Positions 26,927 to 39,307 of a stretch of 64,000 nucleotides of DNA are shown in pieces. The position numbers and the translations under genes are program-made. Below the pieces are notes generated by a model that worked only from the letters and a program-made list of their open reading frames with translations, was not told where the DNA came from and made no database searches. The DNA lies in NCBI RefSeq assembly GCF_021390935.1, contig NZ_JAJPUI010000002.1, positions 372,001 through 436,000 of the forward strand, in the 5' to 3' direction. The stretch is from Streptomyces sp. CC228A (GTDB lineage: Bacteria; Actinomycetota; Actinomycetes; Streptomycetales; Streptomycetaceae). Position 1 is the stretch's first letter. Each line of letters opens with the position of its first letter.

Positions 26927-26941
26927 GGGAAGGCGCCGGCG

Positions 26942-29301
<2,360 letters not shown>

Positions 29302-29321
29302 GGATCAGGTCCCTTCCGTCG

Positions 29322-30920
29322 TCACTTCGAGACGTTGACGGCGGCCGGGGCGTCTTCGCCGAGCAGCTTGCCGTCCGACGTCTCGAACTGCTTCTTGAAG
29401 GAGCCGATGCACTCCGCGACCTTGTCGAGCGTGTCGTCCGACATCTTGCCGCCCTCGCGGATCGACGTCATGAGCGACTTGTGCTCGCGGTGCAGGTAGT
29501 CCAGCAGCTCCCTCTCGAAGCGGCGGATGTCCTCGACCGGCACGTCGTCCATCTTGCCGGTGGTGCCGGCCCAGACGGAGACGACCTGGTTCTCGGTCGA
29601 CATGGGCTGGTACTGCGCCTGCTTCAGCAGCTCCACCATGCGCTTGCCGCGCTCCAGGGCAGCCTTCGAAGCGGCGTCCAGGTCGGAACCGAAGGCGGCG
29701 AACGCCTCCAGCTCGCGGAACTGGGCCAGGTCCACGCGGAGGCGGCCGGAGACCTGCTTCATGGCCTTGTGCTGGGCGGAGCCACCGACGCGGGAGACCG
29801 AGATACCGACGTTCAGGGCCGGGCGCTGACCGGCGTTGAACAGGTCGGACTCCAGGAAGCACTGGCCGTCGGTGATGGAGATGACGTTGGTCGGGATGAA
29901 CGCCGAGACGTCGTTCGCCTTGGTCTCGACGATCGGCAGACCGGTCATCGAACCGGCACCCATCTCGTCGGAGAGCTTGGCGCAGCGCTCCAGCAGACGG
30001 GAGTGCAGGTAGAAGACGTCACCCGGGTAGGCCTCGCGGCCCGGCGGGCGGCGCAGGAGCAGCGACACGGCGCGGTAGGCGTCGGCCTGCTTCGACAGGT
30101 CGTCGAAGACGATGAGGACGTGCTTGCCCTCGTACATCCACTGCTGGCCGATGGCAGAGCCGGTGTAGGGCGCCAGGTACTTGAAGCCCGCCGGGTCGGA
30201 CGCCGGGGCGGCGACGATGGTCGTGTACTCCAGGGCGCCGGCCTCCTCCAGCGCGCCGCGGACGGACGCGATGGTGGAGCCCTTCTGGCCGATGGCGACG
30301 TAGATGCAGCGGACCTGCTTCTTCGGGTCGCCGGTGCGCCAGTTGTCGCGCTGGTTGATGATCGTGTCGACGGCCAGGGCGGTCTTGCCGGTCTGGCGGT
30401 CGCCGATGATCAGCTGACGCTGACCGCGGCCGATCGGGGTCATGGCGTCGACGGCCTTGTAGCCGGTCTCCATGGGCTCGTGCACCGACTTGCGCTGCAT
30501 GACCGTGGGGGCCTGCAGTTCGAGGGCACGGCGACCGGACGTCTCGATCTCGCCGAGGCCGTCGATCGGGTTGCCGAGCGGGTCGACGACGCGACCCAGG
30601 TAACCCTCGCCGACGGGGACGGACAGGACCTCGCCGGTGCGCTGGACCGACTGGCCCTCCTCGATGCCGCTGAACTCACCGAGGACGATCGCACCGATCT
30701 CGCGCTCCTCGAGGTTGAGGGCGAGACCGAGGGTGCCGTCCTCGAACTTCAGCAGCTCGTTGGCCATGGTCGAGGGCAGCCCCTCGACCTTGGCGATGCC
30801 GTCGCCGGCGAGGCTGACCGTACCGACCTCCTCGCGCGAGGCCGCGTCCGGCTTGTACGACTGGACGAAGTTCTCCAGTGCGTCCCGGATCTCCTCCGGC
30901 CGGATCGTGAGCTCCGCCAT
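29322..30920 (-). CDS. atpA: F1Fo ATP synthase alpha subunit
   Basis: The 532-residue regulatory nucleotide-binding subunit alternates with beta in the F1 hexamer. The P-loop is [11 protein letters not shown] (about residues 170-180), with the [20 protein letters not shown] region and the arginine finger in [14 protein letters not shown] 30920 begins the conserved [11 protein letters not shown]; a longer open frame upstream lacks homology. It lies 143 bp downstream of atpH. Confidence 0.98.
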   Translation of the reverse strand: MAELTIRPEEIRDALENFVQSYKPDAASREEVGTVSLAGDGIAKVEGLPSTMANELLKFEDGTLGLALNLEEREIGAIVLGEFSGIEEGQSVQRTGEVLSVPVGEGYLGRVVDPLGNPIDGLGEIETSGRRALELQAPTVMQRKSVHEPMETGYKAVDAMTPIGRGQRQLIIGDRQTGKTALAVDTIINQRDNWRTGDPKKQVRCIYVAIGQKGSTIASVRGALEEAGALEYTTIVAAPASDPAGFKYLAPYTGSAIGQQWMYEGKHVLIVFDDLSKQADAYRAVSLLLRRPPGREAYPGDVFYLHSRLLERCAKLSDEMGAGSMTGLPIVETKANDVSAFIPTNVISITDGQCFLESDLFNAGQRPALNVGISVSRVGGSAQHKAMKQVSGRLRVDLAQFRELEAFAAFGSDLDAASKAALERGKRMVELLKQAQYQPMSTENQVVSVWAGTTGKMDDVPVEDIRRFERELLDYLHREHKSLMTSIREGGKMSDDTLDKVAECIGSFKKQFETSDGKLLGEDAPAAVNVSK

Positions 30921-31063
30921 CTGGGTTCCCTGCTCTCCTTGTTGGGCCCGAAGTCTTCTTGGGGGGTCTGGGGGCTCCCCCCAGAACTTCTGCATCCTGT
31001 GCACGGCCCAACCGGGCCGTAGGTCACGCTTCTTTGAGTTTGCCGAGCTGGTACGCCGGGGCG

Positions 31064-31879
31064 TCAGCCCGCCAGTCGCCGGGACGCCTCGTCGAGGCGG
31101 CTGGCGATGGTGCCGTCGATGACCTCGTCGCCGACGCGCACGCTGATCCCGCCGAGGACCTCGGGGTCCACGTCCAGGTTGAGGTGCATCTGCCGGCCGT
31201 ACAGCTTGGCCAGCACCGCGCCGAGACGCTGCTTCTGCGGGTCGGTGAGCGGCACGGCCGAGGTGACGACCGCGACCATCCGGTCACGCCGCGCCGCGGC
31301 GAGCTTGGACAGGGACTCGAGGCCCCCCTCCAGGCTACGTCCTCGGGGCTGGGCGGCCAGGCGGACGATCAGGCGCTCGGTGACCGGGTTCGCCCTGCCG
31401 CCGAGGAGGCTGCGCAGCAGCTCGCCCTTCGCGGTGGCCGTGGCGGTCCGGTCGGTGAGCGCGGCACGCAGCTCGGCGTGGGAGGCGACGATCCGGCTGA
31501 ACCGGAACAGCTCGTCCTCCACGTCGTCGAGCGTGCCGGCGCTCTGCGCCGCGGTGAGCTCCGCGGTGCTCGCCAGCTCCTCGACCGCGTCGACCAGGTC
31601 GCGCGACTGGGACCAGCGGGCGCGGACCATGCCGGAGACCAGGTCGACGGTCTCGCCGCCCACCTGACCGCTCAGCAGTCGCGTGGCCAGGTCGGCCTTG
31701 GCCTCTCCGGCCTGCGCCGGGTCGGTCAGGACCCGACGCAGCGACACCTCGCGGTCGAGCAGCGCGGTGACGGCGGCCAGCTCCTCGGCGAGCTTCGCCG
31801 CGTCGACCGACGTGTTGTCGGTCAGCGCGTCGAGGCGCTCGCGCGCGGCAGCCAGTGCCTCGCGGCTCGCTCCGTTCAT
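31064..31879 (-). CDS. atpH: F1Fo ATP synthase delta subunit
   Basis: The 271-residue delta subunit links F1 to the peripheral stalk. It is longer than the E. coli protein (177 residues), as is usual in actinobacteria. The C-terminal third is the conserved region ([20 protein letters not shown] and the [16 protein letters not shown] motif). The ATG overlaps the atpF stop by four bases (ATGA), so it is coupled to atpF. Confidence 0.95.
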   Translation of the reverse strand: MNGASREALAAARERLDALTDNTSVDAAKLAEELAAVTALLDREVSLRRVLTDPAQAGEAKADLATRLLSGQVGGETVDLVSGMVRARWSQSRDLVDAVEELASTAELTAAQSAGTLDDVEDELFRFSRIVASHAELRAALTDRTATATAKGELLRSLLGGRANPVTERLIVRLAAQPRGRSLEGGLESLSKLAAARRDRMVAVVTSAVPLTDPQKQRLGAVLAKLYGRQMHLNLDVDPEVLGGISVRVGDEVIDGTIASRLDEASRRLAG

Positions 31880-32412
31880 CGGGCGGCCTCGGCCTTCTCC
31901 TCAAGCTCGCTGAGGAAGCTGTCGATGACGCGGCTCTGGCGGGCGTGGTCCTCCAGCGACTCGCCGACCAGCTTGCCGGCGAGCCCGGTCGCCAGCTGGC
32001 CGACGTCCTGCCGCAGCACGGCGGCCGCGGCGGCGCGCTCGCGCTCGATCTGGGCGTGGCCCGTGGCGATGATCTCGTCGCGCTGGCGCTGACCTTCCGC
32101 CCTCATCTCGGCGATGATCGCGGCGCCCTGCTCCTGGGCTTCCTGCCGCAGACGCGCGGCCTCGTGGCGGGCCTCGTCCAGCTGGGCCCGGTACTGCTCG
32201 AGGACGCTCTGGGCCTCGACCTGTGCCGCCTCCGCCTTCTCCATGGAGCCTTCGATGGCCTCACGGCGCTCTTCCAGAGCCTTGTTGATCGTCGGGAGGA
32301 GCTTCTTGGCGAAGATGACGAAGACGATGCCGAAGGCGATCAGGCCGATGAGGATCTCGGGCCAGACCGGGAGCAGCGGCATCTGCGGCTCTTCAGCTGC
32401 CAGATGCAACAT
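31876..32412 (-). CDS. atpF: F1Fo ATP synthase b subunit
   Basis: The 178-residue stator protein has one N-terminal membrane helix (ILIGLIAFGIVFVIFAKKLL, residues 20-39) and a long charged coiled coil (about 45-165) that reaches delta. ATG 32412 is preceded by GGAAAGG. It overlaps atpH by four bases. Confidence 0.96.
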   Translation of the reverse strand: MLHLAAEEPQMPLLPVWPEILIGLIAFGIVFVIFAKKLLPTINKALEERREAIEGSMEKAEAAQVEAQSVLEQYRAQLDEARHEAARLRQEAQEQGAAIIAEMRAEGQRQRDEIIATGHAQIERERAAAAAVLRQDVGQLATGLAGKLVGESLEDHARQSRVIDSFLSELEEKAEAAR

Positions 32413-32450
32413 GATGGACCTTTCCGTCGGTTACGGCTGCGTACGGACCG

Positions 32451-32744
<294 letters not shown>

Positions 32745-32764
32745 TTAGCCGGGTGGCTGTTTCC

Positions 32765-33574
32765 TCAGTGCGCTTCTTCGAGCGCCTGGGACAGGTACGT
32801 GGCGGTCAGGACGGTGAACACGTAGGCCTGCAGTGCCTGGATGAACAGCTCGAAGACCGTGAGGACGAGCGTCATCAGGAAGGAGGCCGAGGCGTAGACG
32901 GTGCCCAGGACCGTTCCGAGCATGTACCACGTGGCGATCGTGAAGATCAGGATCAGGATGTGGCCCGCGAACATGTTCGCGAAGAGTCGTACGGCCAGGG
33001 TGAAGGGGCGCACGAAGACGTTCGACACGAACTCGAGCGGCGTCAGCAGCACGTAGATCGGCTTCGGGAGGCCGCTCGGCACGCAGAGGTTGCGGAAGCC
33101 GCCGACGAGGCCGTTGGTGCGGAAGGTGACCGTCATGTAGGTGACCCACACCAGCAGGGCGAGGCCGACCGGGTAGGCGATGACGGAGCTCACCGGGAAC
33201 TGGGCCAGCGGGATCAGTGCCCAGAGGTTGAGCATCCACACGAAGAAGAAGAGCGACACCAGGAGGGGGACGAAGGGTTCGCCCTTCTTCCCGATGACCT
33301 CTCGGGCCACGCCCTGCCGGACGAACTCGTAGAGCGCCTCGGCGACCATCTGCAGCTTGCCGGGCACGACCTTGGCGTTGCCGAAGGCCGCCCAGAAGAA
33401 GGCGATGATGGCGAAGGTGCCGATGATCGCCAGCAGCATCGGCTTGTTGAACTCGACGGGGCCGATCTCGAAGATCGGTTCGAAGATGAACGACCACACG
33501 GAAGGGGCGGGGAAGCCACAATCCTGGAACAGATGGCAGTCGACCTCGAAGGCGAGCGTCTGGGCGTCAGCAGT
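32765..33574 (-). CDS. atpB: F1Fo ATP synthase a subunit
   Basis: The 269-residue channel subunit has at least five membrane helices; the essential Arg lies in VRLFANMFAGHILILIF and the last helix contains ELFIQALQAYVFTVL. GTG 33574 is preferred to ATG 33595 because AAGGAG stands about 7 bp before the GTG while nothing suitable precedes the ATG. It is the second gene of the operon; a 220-bp gap separates it from atpI. Confidence 0.93.
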   Translation of the reverse strand, partial: TADAQTLAFEVDCHLFQDCGFPAPSVWSFIFEPIFEIGPVEFNKPMLLAIIGTFAIIAFFWAAFGNAKVVPGKLQMVAEALYEFVRQGVAREVIGKKGEPFVPLLVSLFFFVWMLNLWALIPLAQFPVSSVIAYPVGLALLVWVTYMTVTFRTNGLVGGFRNLCVPSGLPKPIYVLLTPLEFVSNVFVRPFTLAVRLFANMFAGHILILIFTIATWYMLGTVLGTVYASASFLMTLVLTVFELFIQALQAYVFTVLTATYLSQALEEAH

Positions 33575-33795
33575 CACCAAGAGCTCCTTCTGCATGGCGC
33601 ATGGTTACGGCAACCTCGTTGTATCGGAGCGGCAGGCAGCCGCAGGTCGGCACCGGACTGGTCTTACAGGGGTGGTGGCGGCGGACAGGCCTGGAGCCTC
33701 GCGATGGGGTCGGCGGCAGCTCATCTGCCCGCACCCTCAGTGCCGCAGTTGGAACCGGACGATAGCAGCCCTGCTGTCGGACGCTTATATCGCCC

Positions 33796-34239
33796 CTACT
33801 TCTCATCGGGCACCTCTGCACCCCGCGGCCGGTGCGTGACCTCCGCGACGGGCTCCACGTACGGGATCCGCGCCTTCATGTGGGCCCGGGCCTGGGCGGC
33901 GACCCACACCAGCGTCGCGGTCACGAGCGTGAGCGCCAGCGCCTTGAGGTCGAACCGCGTGGTGTCCCGGACGGCCATGACGAAAGCGAGCAGCAGGACG
34001 AGCTGGACGGAGTAGACCATGAGGCCCATGCCCTGGAAGAGCTGGGGCATGGCCTTGGCCACGTACTGGAGCGCCAGCTGCCCGAGTGCCATGAAGAGCA
34101 GCACGACGAGTGCGCCCAACGCGGAGCCGATCGCGCCCTCCGAGCCTGCCGTCAGGGCGCTCACGGCGATGGCGAGCACACCGACGGCAGCCGTGGGTAC
34201 GACCATCGGAAGAAGGGCGCGGGTGGCGCTGGGGGGCAT
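33796..34239 (-). CDS. atpI: ATP synthase protein I (AtpI-like), first gene of the atp operon
   Basis: The 147-residue product has four hydrophobic helices, as in AtpI, which helps assembly of the c ring. It starts MPPSATRALLPMVVPTAAVG. ATG 34239 was chosen because GGAGAC lies 7 bp upstream and the length is near the 144 residues I recall for S. lividans AtpI. An in-frame ATG at 34281 sits 5 bp after a -10-like TAGCTT (34287-34292, minus strand), so a leaderless 161-residue form is the alternative. The same box is the likely promoter of the whole operon. Confidence 0.85.
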   Translation of the reverse strand: MPPSATRALLPMVVPTAAVGVLAIAVSALTAGSEGAIGSALGALVVLLFMALGQLALQYVAKAMPQLFQGMGLMVYSVQLVLLLAFVMAVRDTTRFDLKALALTLVTATLVWVAAQARAHMKARIPYVEPVAEVTHRPRGAEVPDEK

Positions 34240-34286
34240 GGCGGCGTCTCCGCTACTGAGGGCAGGCAGGCGTGTCGTCATGGACA

Positions 34287-34292
34287 AAGCTA
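34287..34292 (-). promoter_or_regulatory. candidate -10 of the atp operon
   Basis: On the minus strand TAGCTT is followed by TGTCC and an ATG. It is the only clear -10-like box in the 261-bp gap upstream of atpI. Confidence 0.4.
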
Positions 34293-34500
34293 GACCCGGT
34301 GTGATGGCGAATCGTCGGAGCCAAGAGGCCATCGCACAACGACCACCCAACTGTCCCCGGGTCTCGTGAACGGTATCACAAACTTTTTGGCGAGGTCTTT
34401 ACCCGAAGGTGTGCCAACACTCACACATGAGAGGGACAGCGCGCGTGTGTGCGCGACAGGCCGGAGCTTTGTCTGCTAATGCCCCGGCTGGTCGCTTCCG

Positions 34501-35850
34501 TCAACTCGGCGTTCCGGCCTTCCGCCGTTCGGGGAGGTGGGCACGGGCCCCGATGGCGGTCGCCCCGTGGATCCCGGCCGGCACGCGCAGGCCCTCGCCG
34601 TCCGCGTCGGCGAAGGCGCTCCCGTCGGACGCCGCCTCCGCGGCCTCCGGGCCGGCGGACGCGTACTGCTTGCGGAACCTGCGGCGGCGGTAGCGGGGCG
34701 GCACGAAGGACTGCGCCCACAGCGGCGCACGCGGCTTGAAGCGGGGCAGGAGCAGCAGGACCAGCCCGACGGCGCTCAGCGCCACGATCGGCAGCATGAT
34801 CCACATGGACGCGGAGTGCACCGAGTACATCAGCGTCCCGAAGGCGATCAGCGCGGACCAGAAGTACATGATGAAGACGGCCCGGCTGTGCGAGTGGCCG
34901 ACCTCCAGCAGCCGGTGGTGCAGGTGCCCCCGGTCGGCGGCGAACGGCGACTGCCCCTTCCAGGTGCGCCGCACGATGGCGAGGAACAGGTCGGCCATCG
35001 GGATCGCGATGACGGTCAGCGGCAGCAGCAGCGGGATGAAGACCGGGAGCGCCGCGTGGGTGGCCTGCCGGGTGGAGCCGCCCTCGAAGATCTTCAGCGC
35101 GTCCGGGTCGACCTGACCGGTGATCGAGATCGCCGACGCGGCCAGGACCAGGCCGATCAGCATGGAGCCGGAGTCGCCCATGAAGATCCGGGCCGGGTGC
35201 ATGTTGTGCGGCAGGAAGCCCAGGCACATGCCGATCAGCACGGCGGCGAACAGGGTGGCCGGCGCGGCGGCCTCGATGCCGTACCCGAACCACAGCCGGT
35301 ACGCGTAGAGGAAGAACGCGGCCGCGGCGATGCACACCATGCCGGCGGCCAGCCCGTCCAGTCCGTCGACGAAGTTCACCGCGTTGATGGTGAGGACCAC
35401 CAGGGCGACCGTCAGCAGCGTGCCCTGGCCCTGGGTGAGGCCGACCGTGCCGATGCCCGGGATGGGCAGCCAGAGGATCGTCAGACCCTGGACGACCATC
35501 ACGCCCGCGGCGATCATCTGCGCGCCGAGCTTGATCAGGGCGTCGATCTCGAACTTGTCGTCGAGGACGCCGATCAGCCAGATCAGCGCGGCGCCGGAGA
35601 GCAGGGCGCGCGGCTCGTTCGACAGGGCGAAGACGCTGTTCAGCCGGTCCAGGTGGTCCGCGACCAGCAGGCCGGAGCAGAGTCCGAAGAACATGGCGAT
35701 ACCGCCGAGCCGGGGGGTCGGCTCCCGGTGCACGTCGCGGGCCCGGATCTCCGGCATCGCGCCGGAGGCGATGGCGAACTTCCGCACCGGTCCGGTGAGC
35801 AGGTAGGTCACCGCAGCCGTGATGCAGAGCGTCAGCAGGTAGTTACGCAC
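34501..35850 (-). CDS. MraY/WecA-family polyprenyl-phosphate sugar-1-phosphate transferase
   Basis: The 449-residue membrane enzyme transfers a GlcNAc-1-phosphate-type sugar to undecaprenyl phosphate, the first step in teichoic-acid-like or other wall glycopolymer assembly. About ten helices are visible. Family motifs: HREPTPRLGG, LLIGVLDD-type (IWLIGVLDDKFE), NAVNFVDGLDGLAAG with the catalytic Asp residues, FMGDSGSMLIG, and the C-terminal RGHLHHRLLEVGHS. A charged C-terminal tail of 70 residues is unlike MraY itself. GTG 35850 (protein MRNYLLTL) was preferred to GTG 35862. The gene lies between atpI and glyA; the polymer it serves cannot be deduced. Confidence 0.92.
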   Translation of the reverse strand: MRNYLLTLCITAAVTYLLTGPVRKFAIASGAMPEIRARDVHREPTPRLGGIAMFFGLCSGLLVADHLDRLNSVFALSNEPRALLSGAALIWLIGVLDDKFEIDALIKLGAQMIAAGVMVVQGLTILWLPIPGIGTVGLTQGQGTLLTVALVVLTINAVNFVDGLDGLAAGMVCIAAAAFFLYAYRLWFGYGIEAAAPATLFAAVLIGMCLGFLPHNMHPARIFMGDSGSMLIGLVLAASAISITGQVDPDALKIFEGGSTRQATHAALPVFIPLLLPLTVIAIPMADLFLAIVRRTWKGQSPFAADRGHLHHRLLEVGHSHSRAVFIMYFWSALIAFGTLMYSVHSASMWIMLPIVALSAVGLVLLLLPRFKPRAPLWAQSFVPPRYRRRRFRKQYASAGPEAAEAASDGSAFADADGEGLRVPAGIHGATAIGARAHLPERRKAGTPS

Positions 35851-35965
35851 AGGCTGCCCCACAGGAATCGCTGGCCATCACAGCCCCACACCCTAGTCCC
35901 GCCGGTCATGTGGTGGAGGACACCGCGGGGCGGCGTACGGTTCCGGACCGGCCGGGGAAGGGCGC

Positions 35966-37240
35966 TCAGGGGCGGTTCCACCCCCTGTACGGGGGAAAGG
36001 CCGCGACGAGTTCACGGACCGCCTCACGGGTGGCGGGCGGATCCTGCGGGCCCCGCAGGGCGGACGCGAACAGCTCCGCGGTCCGCTCCATCTCGGCCGG
36101 ACCCATCCCCTGCGTGGTCACCGCCGCCGTCCCCAGGCGGATCCCGCGCCCGTGGCCGTACGGCAGGGCGCAGGTGTCCACCACGATCCCGGCGGCCGCG
36201 AGGCCCGCCCGCGCGGCCCGCCCGTCGACGCCGAGGGGCGCCGGATCGGCCGACACCAGGTGGGTGTCCGTGCCGCCGGTGGTGACCGAGAAGCCGCGTG
36301 CGGCGAGCGCCGCGGCGAGGGCGCGCGCGTTGGCCACGGCCTGCCGTGCGTAGGCCGCGAAGCCGGGGGTCGCCGCCTCGCCGAAGGCCACGGCCTTGGC
36401 GGCGATGGTGTGCATCTGGGCGCCGCCCTGGGTGAACGGGAACACGGCGCGGTCGATCCGCCCGGCCAGTTCCCCGTCGCACAGCAGCATGCCGCCGCGC
36501 GGCCCGCGCAGCACCTTGTGGGTGGTGGCGCACACGACGTCGGCGTACGGCACCGGGTTGGGCGCCACTCCTCCGGCGACGAGCCCGATCGGGTGGGCGG
36601 CGTCGACGATGAGGGCGGCCCCGACCTCGTCGGTGATCTCCCGGAAGGCCGCGTAGTCGAGGTGGCGGGGGTAGGCGATGGACCCGCAGACGATCGCCTT
36701 GGGGCGGTGCTGGTGGGCGAGGGCGCGGACCTGCTCGTGGTCGACGAGCCCGCTCTCCGCGTCGACGCCGTACGGCACGAAGTCGAACCACCGGCCGGAG
36801 AAGTTGGCCGGCGAGCCGTGCGTGAGGTGCCCGCCGTGCGCGAGGCCCATGGCGAGGACGGTGTCGCCGGGGCGCAGGAGCGCGGCGTAGGCGGCGAGGA
36901 CGGCGGCGGACCCGGAGTGCGGCTGGACGTTGGCGTGTGCGGCGCCGAACAGGGCGCGGGCCCGGTCGGCGGCGAGCCGCTCGGCGGCGTCCGCGTACTC
37001 GCAGCCGCCGTGGTAGCGGGCGCCCGGGTAGCCCTCGGCGTACTTGTTGGCGAGCCGGGACCCGAGTGCGGCGAGCACCGCGGGGGACGTGAAGTTCTCG
37101 GCGGCGACGAGTTGCAGGCAGTCCTCCTGCCGGCGCGCCTCGCCGTCCAGCACATCGGCGATCTCGGGGTCCTGCCGGCGCAGCGCCTCGGGGTCCGCCC
37201 CGTACGCGCGTGTCTCGCCGACTCCAGCGGTGACCGACAT
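35966..37240 (-). CDS. glyA: serine hydroxymethyltransferase
   Basis: The 424-residue PLP enzyme converts serine and tetrahydrofolate to glycine and methylene-tetrahydrofolate. The PLP Lys lies in CATTHKVLRGPRGG, with the substrate-binding AENFTSPAVLAALGS and the KYAEGYPGARYHGGCEYAD region. It is probably a second SHMT copy of the kind streptomycetes carry near atp. GGAGGC precedes ATG 37240 by 5 bp. Confidence 0.93.
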   Translation of the reverse strand: MSVTAGVGETRAYGADPEALRRQDPEIADVLDGEARRQEDCLQLVAAENFTSPAVLAALGSRLANKYAEGYPGARYHGGCEYADAAERLAADRARALFGAAHANVQPHSGSAAVLAAYAALLRPGDTVLAMGLAHGGHLTHGSPANFSGRWFDFVPYGVDAESGLVDHEQVRALAHQHRPKAIVCGSIAYPRHLDYAAFREITDEVGAALIVDAAHPIGLVAGGVAPNPVPYADVVCATTHKVLRGPRGGMLLCDGELAGRIDRAVFPFTQGGAQMHTIAAKAVAFGEAATPGFAAYARQAVANARALAAALAARGFSVTTGGTDTHLVSADPAPLGVDGRAARAGLAAAGIVVDTCALPYGHGRGIRLGTAAVTTQGMGPAEMERTAELFASALRGPQDPPATREAVRELVAAFPPYRGWNRP

Positions 37241-37950
37241 CAGTGCCTCCAGGCACACCAGACGACCCGGCCCCCGTGCCCTCCAATGTAGGCCCGGCCG
37301 GCACGTTCCGCCGGTCGTGGAAGGCCGCCCGCCGCACGCGGCGCGGTCCGCCCGCCCCTGGTCTCCCCCGCTCGCGGAACCGACGCGGCCGAGTCGCCGG
37401 CGACGGCCCCCGGGGTACGGGGGCGCGGGCCGCTGCCGGCGGGCGGGGCGCCGGGAGGCGGCGGGGCCGCCTGCGGCTGTGCGCGGGGCGGTGGGAGTCA
37501 CTGCGGCCTGGCAGGGCTGCGGCGGGGCAGGAGAGGCCCGCGTGGGCTCCCGCGCTCGCGGCGGGGCGCCAGCCCGTGTGAGCGTCCGCGGCCTCCCAGC
37601 GGGGCGAGCCCGCGTGAGCGTCCGCGGCCTCGCGACAGGGCGCCAGCCCGTGTGAGCGTGCGCGGCCTCGCGGTAGGGCGGTCAGCCCGCCTGGGCGTCC
37701 GCGGCCTCGCGGCGTACGTGGGCGCACGGTCGGACGCGCCGGCAGGGGTCGCACCCTGTGGAGCGTCGGGTGACCGCACCGGTGGCGGCGGGGGCCCCGG
37801 AGCGGGCGGGCACGTCGGCGGGAGCGGGCGCGGCGGAGCCGTACGCGACCGCGGGGCCTCGGCGGAGGCGCGGACCGGTCGGCGGGAAGCGCACCGGGGC
37901 CGTACGCGGCTGCGGGGCGCCCTGCGCGGGCCGCCGCCGGGCGCGCCCGG
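37241..37950. other. 710-bp gap, minisatellite, no clear gene
   Basis: The gap between glyA and the phosphatase-like gene is G-rich. The phosphatase frame stays open through it, but codes for Arg/Pro-rich low-complexity sequence I regard as frameshift read-through. It contains the 36-39-bp repeat listed separately. Confidence 0.55.
37571..37722. repeat. imperfect tandem repeat, four units of 36-39 bp
   Basis: Units begin with AGCCCG at 37571, 37607, 37645 and 37684 and share GCGTCCGCGGCCTC. The variable period argues against coding constraint. Confidence 0.8.
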
Positions 37951-38591
37951 TCACCTGCGGGTGGGGACCCCGTCAGGGCCGTCACCACGGGTTCGAGCGC
38001 CTGGTGGATCTCGTCGCCGATCGACCGGAAGTACGTGATGGGCCCGCCGTACGGGTCGCTCACCTCGTCCGCCTCCGGGCTCGGCGCCAGCAGCCAGCCG
38101 CGCAGCGCCGCGGCGGCGTGCACCAGCGCGTGCGCGCGGGCGACCACGCCGTCCGCGTCGGGGTCGGGCAGCGTGCTGGGGTCTATGGCCTTCACGAGGC
38201 GGGTGAACTCCTTCAGCGTGAAGGTGCGCAGCCCCGCGCTGTGCCCCATGGAGATGACCTGGGCGCGGTGGTCGCGGGTGGCCGTGAGGACCAGATCGGC
38301 GCGGATCACGTGCTCGTCCACGAGCTCGCGCCCCGCGAAGCCGCTCGCGTCGGCGCCGAAGTCCGCGAGGACCGCCTCGGCGTTGGCCTCCATCGGCGCG
38401 CCCTCGTGGCCCCACGTCCCGGCGCTCTCCACGATGAGCCCGCCGCCCGCCGGGTCGCCCAGGCGGCCGCACAGGGCATGGCGGGTCAGCCGCTCCGTGA
38501 TCGGTGAGCGGCACACGTTGCCGGTGCTGACGTGGAGGATCCGGAAGGTGCTTCGCTCCCTGCCTATGCCACGCCCCTCAGGGGCGGTCAC
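37951..38591 (-). CDS. low-molecular-weight phosphatase-like protein lacking the nucleophile Cys, frameshift near the 3' end
   Basis: The protein (about 213 residues if repaired) has the fold signature of low-molecular-weight tyrosine phosphatases: a P-loop-like VSTGNVCRSPITERLT near residue 20 and the acid loop SDPYGGPITYF near residue 175. In true enzymes the loop is C-x5-R; here the first position is Ser (STGNVCR), so the nucleophile is missing while Cys/Arg at the end remain. As written the frame does not stop after ALTG; adding one base at the CCCC of 37968-37971 gives VPTRR and a stop at 37951. GTG 38591 begins MTAPEGRGIG, 28 bp after tsaC. Confidence 0.75.
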
Positions 38592-38619
38592 TGCGCGTGT
38601 CCTCGGTCGGTGGCTCCGT

Positions 38620-39267
38620 TCACGGGGCCACCTCAAGGTCGGGTACGACCTTGCGCAGCTCCTCCGCCGACACCGCCCCGGCGCGCAGCAGGACCGGGAC
38701 GTCCCGGGTGACGTCGACGATGGAGGACGGCACGATGCCCGGGGTCGGCCCGCCGTCCAGGTAGACGGAGACGGAGTCGCCGAGCATGCCCTGCGCGGCG
38801 TCGCAGTCCTCCGGCGCCGGGTGCCCCGTCAGGTTCGCCGACGACACGGCCATCGGGCCGACCTCGGTCAGCAGCTCGATCGCCACCGGGTGCAGCGGCA
38901 TCCGCACGGCGACCGTGCCGCGGGTGTCGCCCAGGTCCCACTGGAGGGACGGCTGGTGCCTGGCGACCAGGGTCAGCGCGCCCGGCCAGAAGGCGTCCAC
39001 GAGCTCCCACGCCTGCTCGGAGAAGTCGGTGACCAGCCCGTGCAGGGTGTTCGGCGAACCGATGAGGACCGGCGTGGGCATGGTCCGGCCGCGGCCCTTG
39101 GCCTCCAGCAGGTCGGCGACCGCTTCCGCGCTGAACGCGTCCGCGCCGATGCCGTAGACGGTGTCCGTGGGCAGCACGACCAGCTCGCCGCGGCGGACGG
39201 CGGACGCGGCCTCACGCAGGCCCGTCGAGCGGTCGGTCGCGTCGTTGCAGTCGTATCGCCGTGCCAT
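38620..39267 (-). CDS. tsaC: L-threonylcarbamoyladenylate synthase (TsaC/YrdC/Sua5 type)
   Basis: The 215-residue enzyme makes the threonylcarbamoyl-AMP used for t6A37 in tRNAs that read ANN codons. The YrdC signature is complete: ELVVLPTDTVYGIGADAFS (residues 28-46), KGRGRTMPTPVLIG, FWPGALTLV, and the SSANLTGHP motif. It is the short TsaC form without the Sua5 C-terminal domain. It is the third gene of the prfA-prmC-tsaC run; the prmC stop is 40 bp upstream. Confidence 0.95.
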   Translation of the reverse strand: MARRYDCNDATDRSTGLREAASAVRRGELVVLPTDTVYGIGADAFSAEAVADLLEAKGRGRTMPTPVLIGSPNTLHGLVTDFSEQAWELVDAFWPGALTLVARHQPSLQWDLGDTRGTVAVRMPLHPVAIELLTEVGPMAVSSANLTGHPAPEDCDAAQGMLGDSVSVYLDGGPTPGIVPSSIVDVTRDVPVLLRAGAVSAEELRKVVPDLEVAP

Positions 39268-39307
39268 CAGCGGGCCTCCTCGTACGCGTACACATGCAGG
39301 GTGGTGG

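Noticed and set aside
36024..37950. C-terminal extension of the phosphatase-like protein through the glyA region
   Set aside because: The frame overlaps glyA in antiparallel-free but out-of-phase reading and is low-complexity; a one-base correction ends the protein at 37951.
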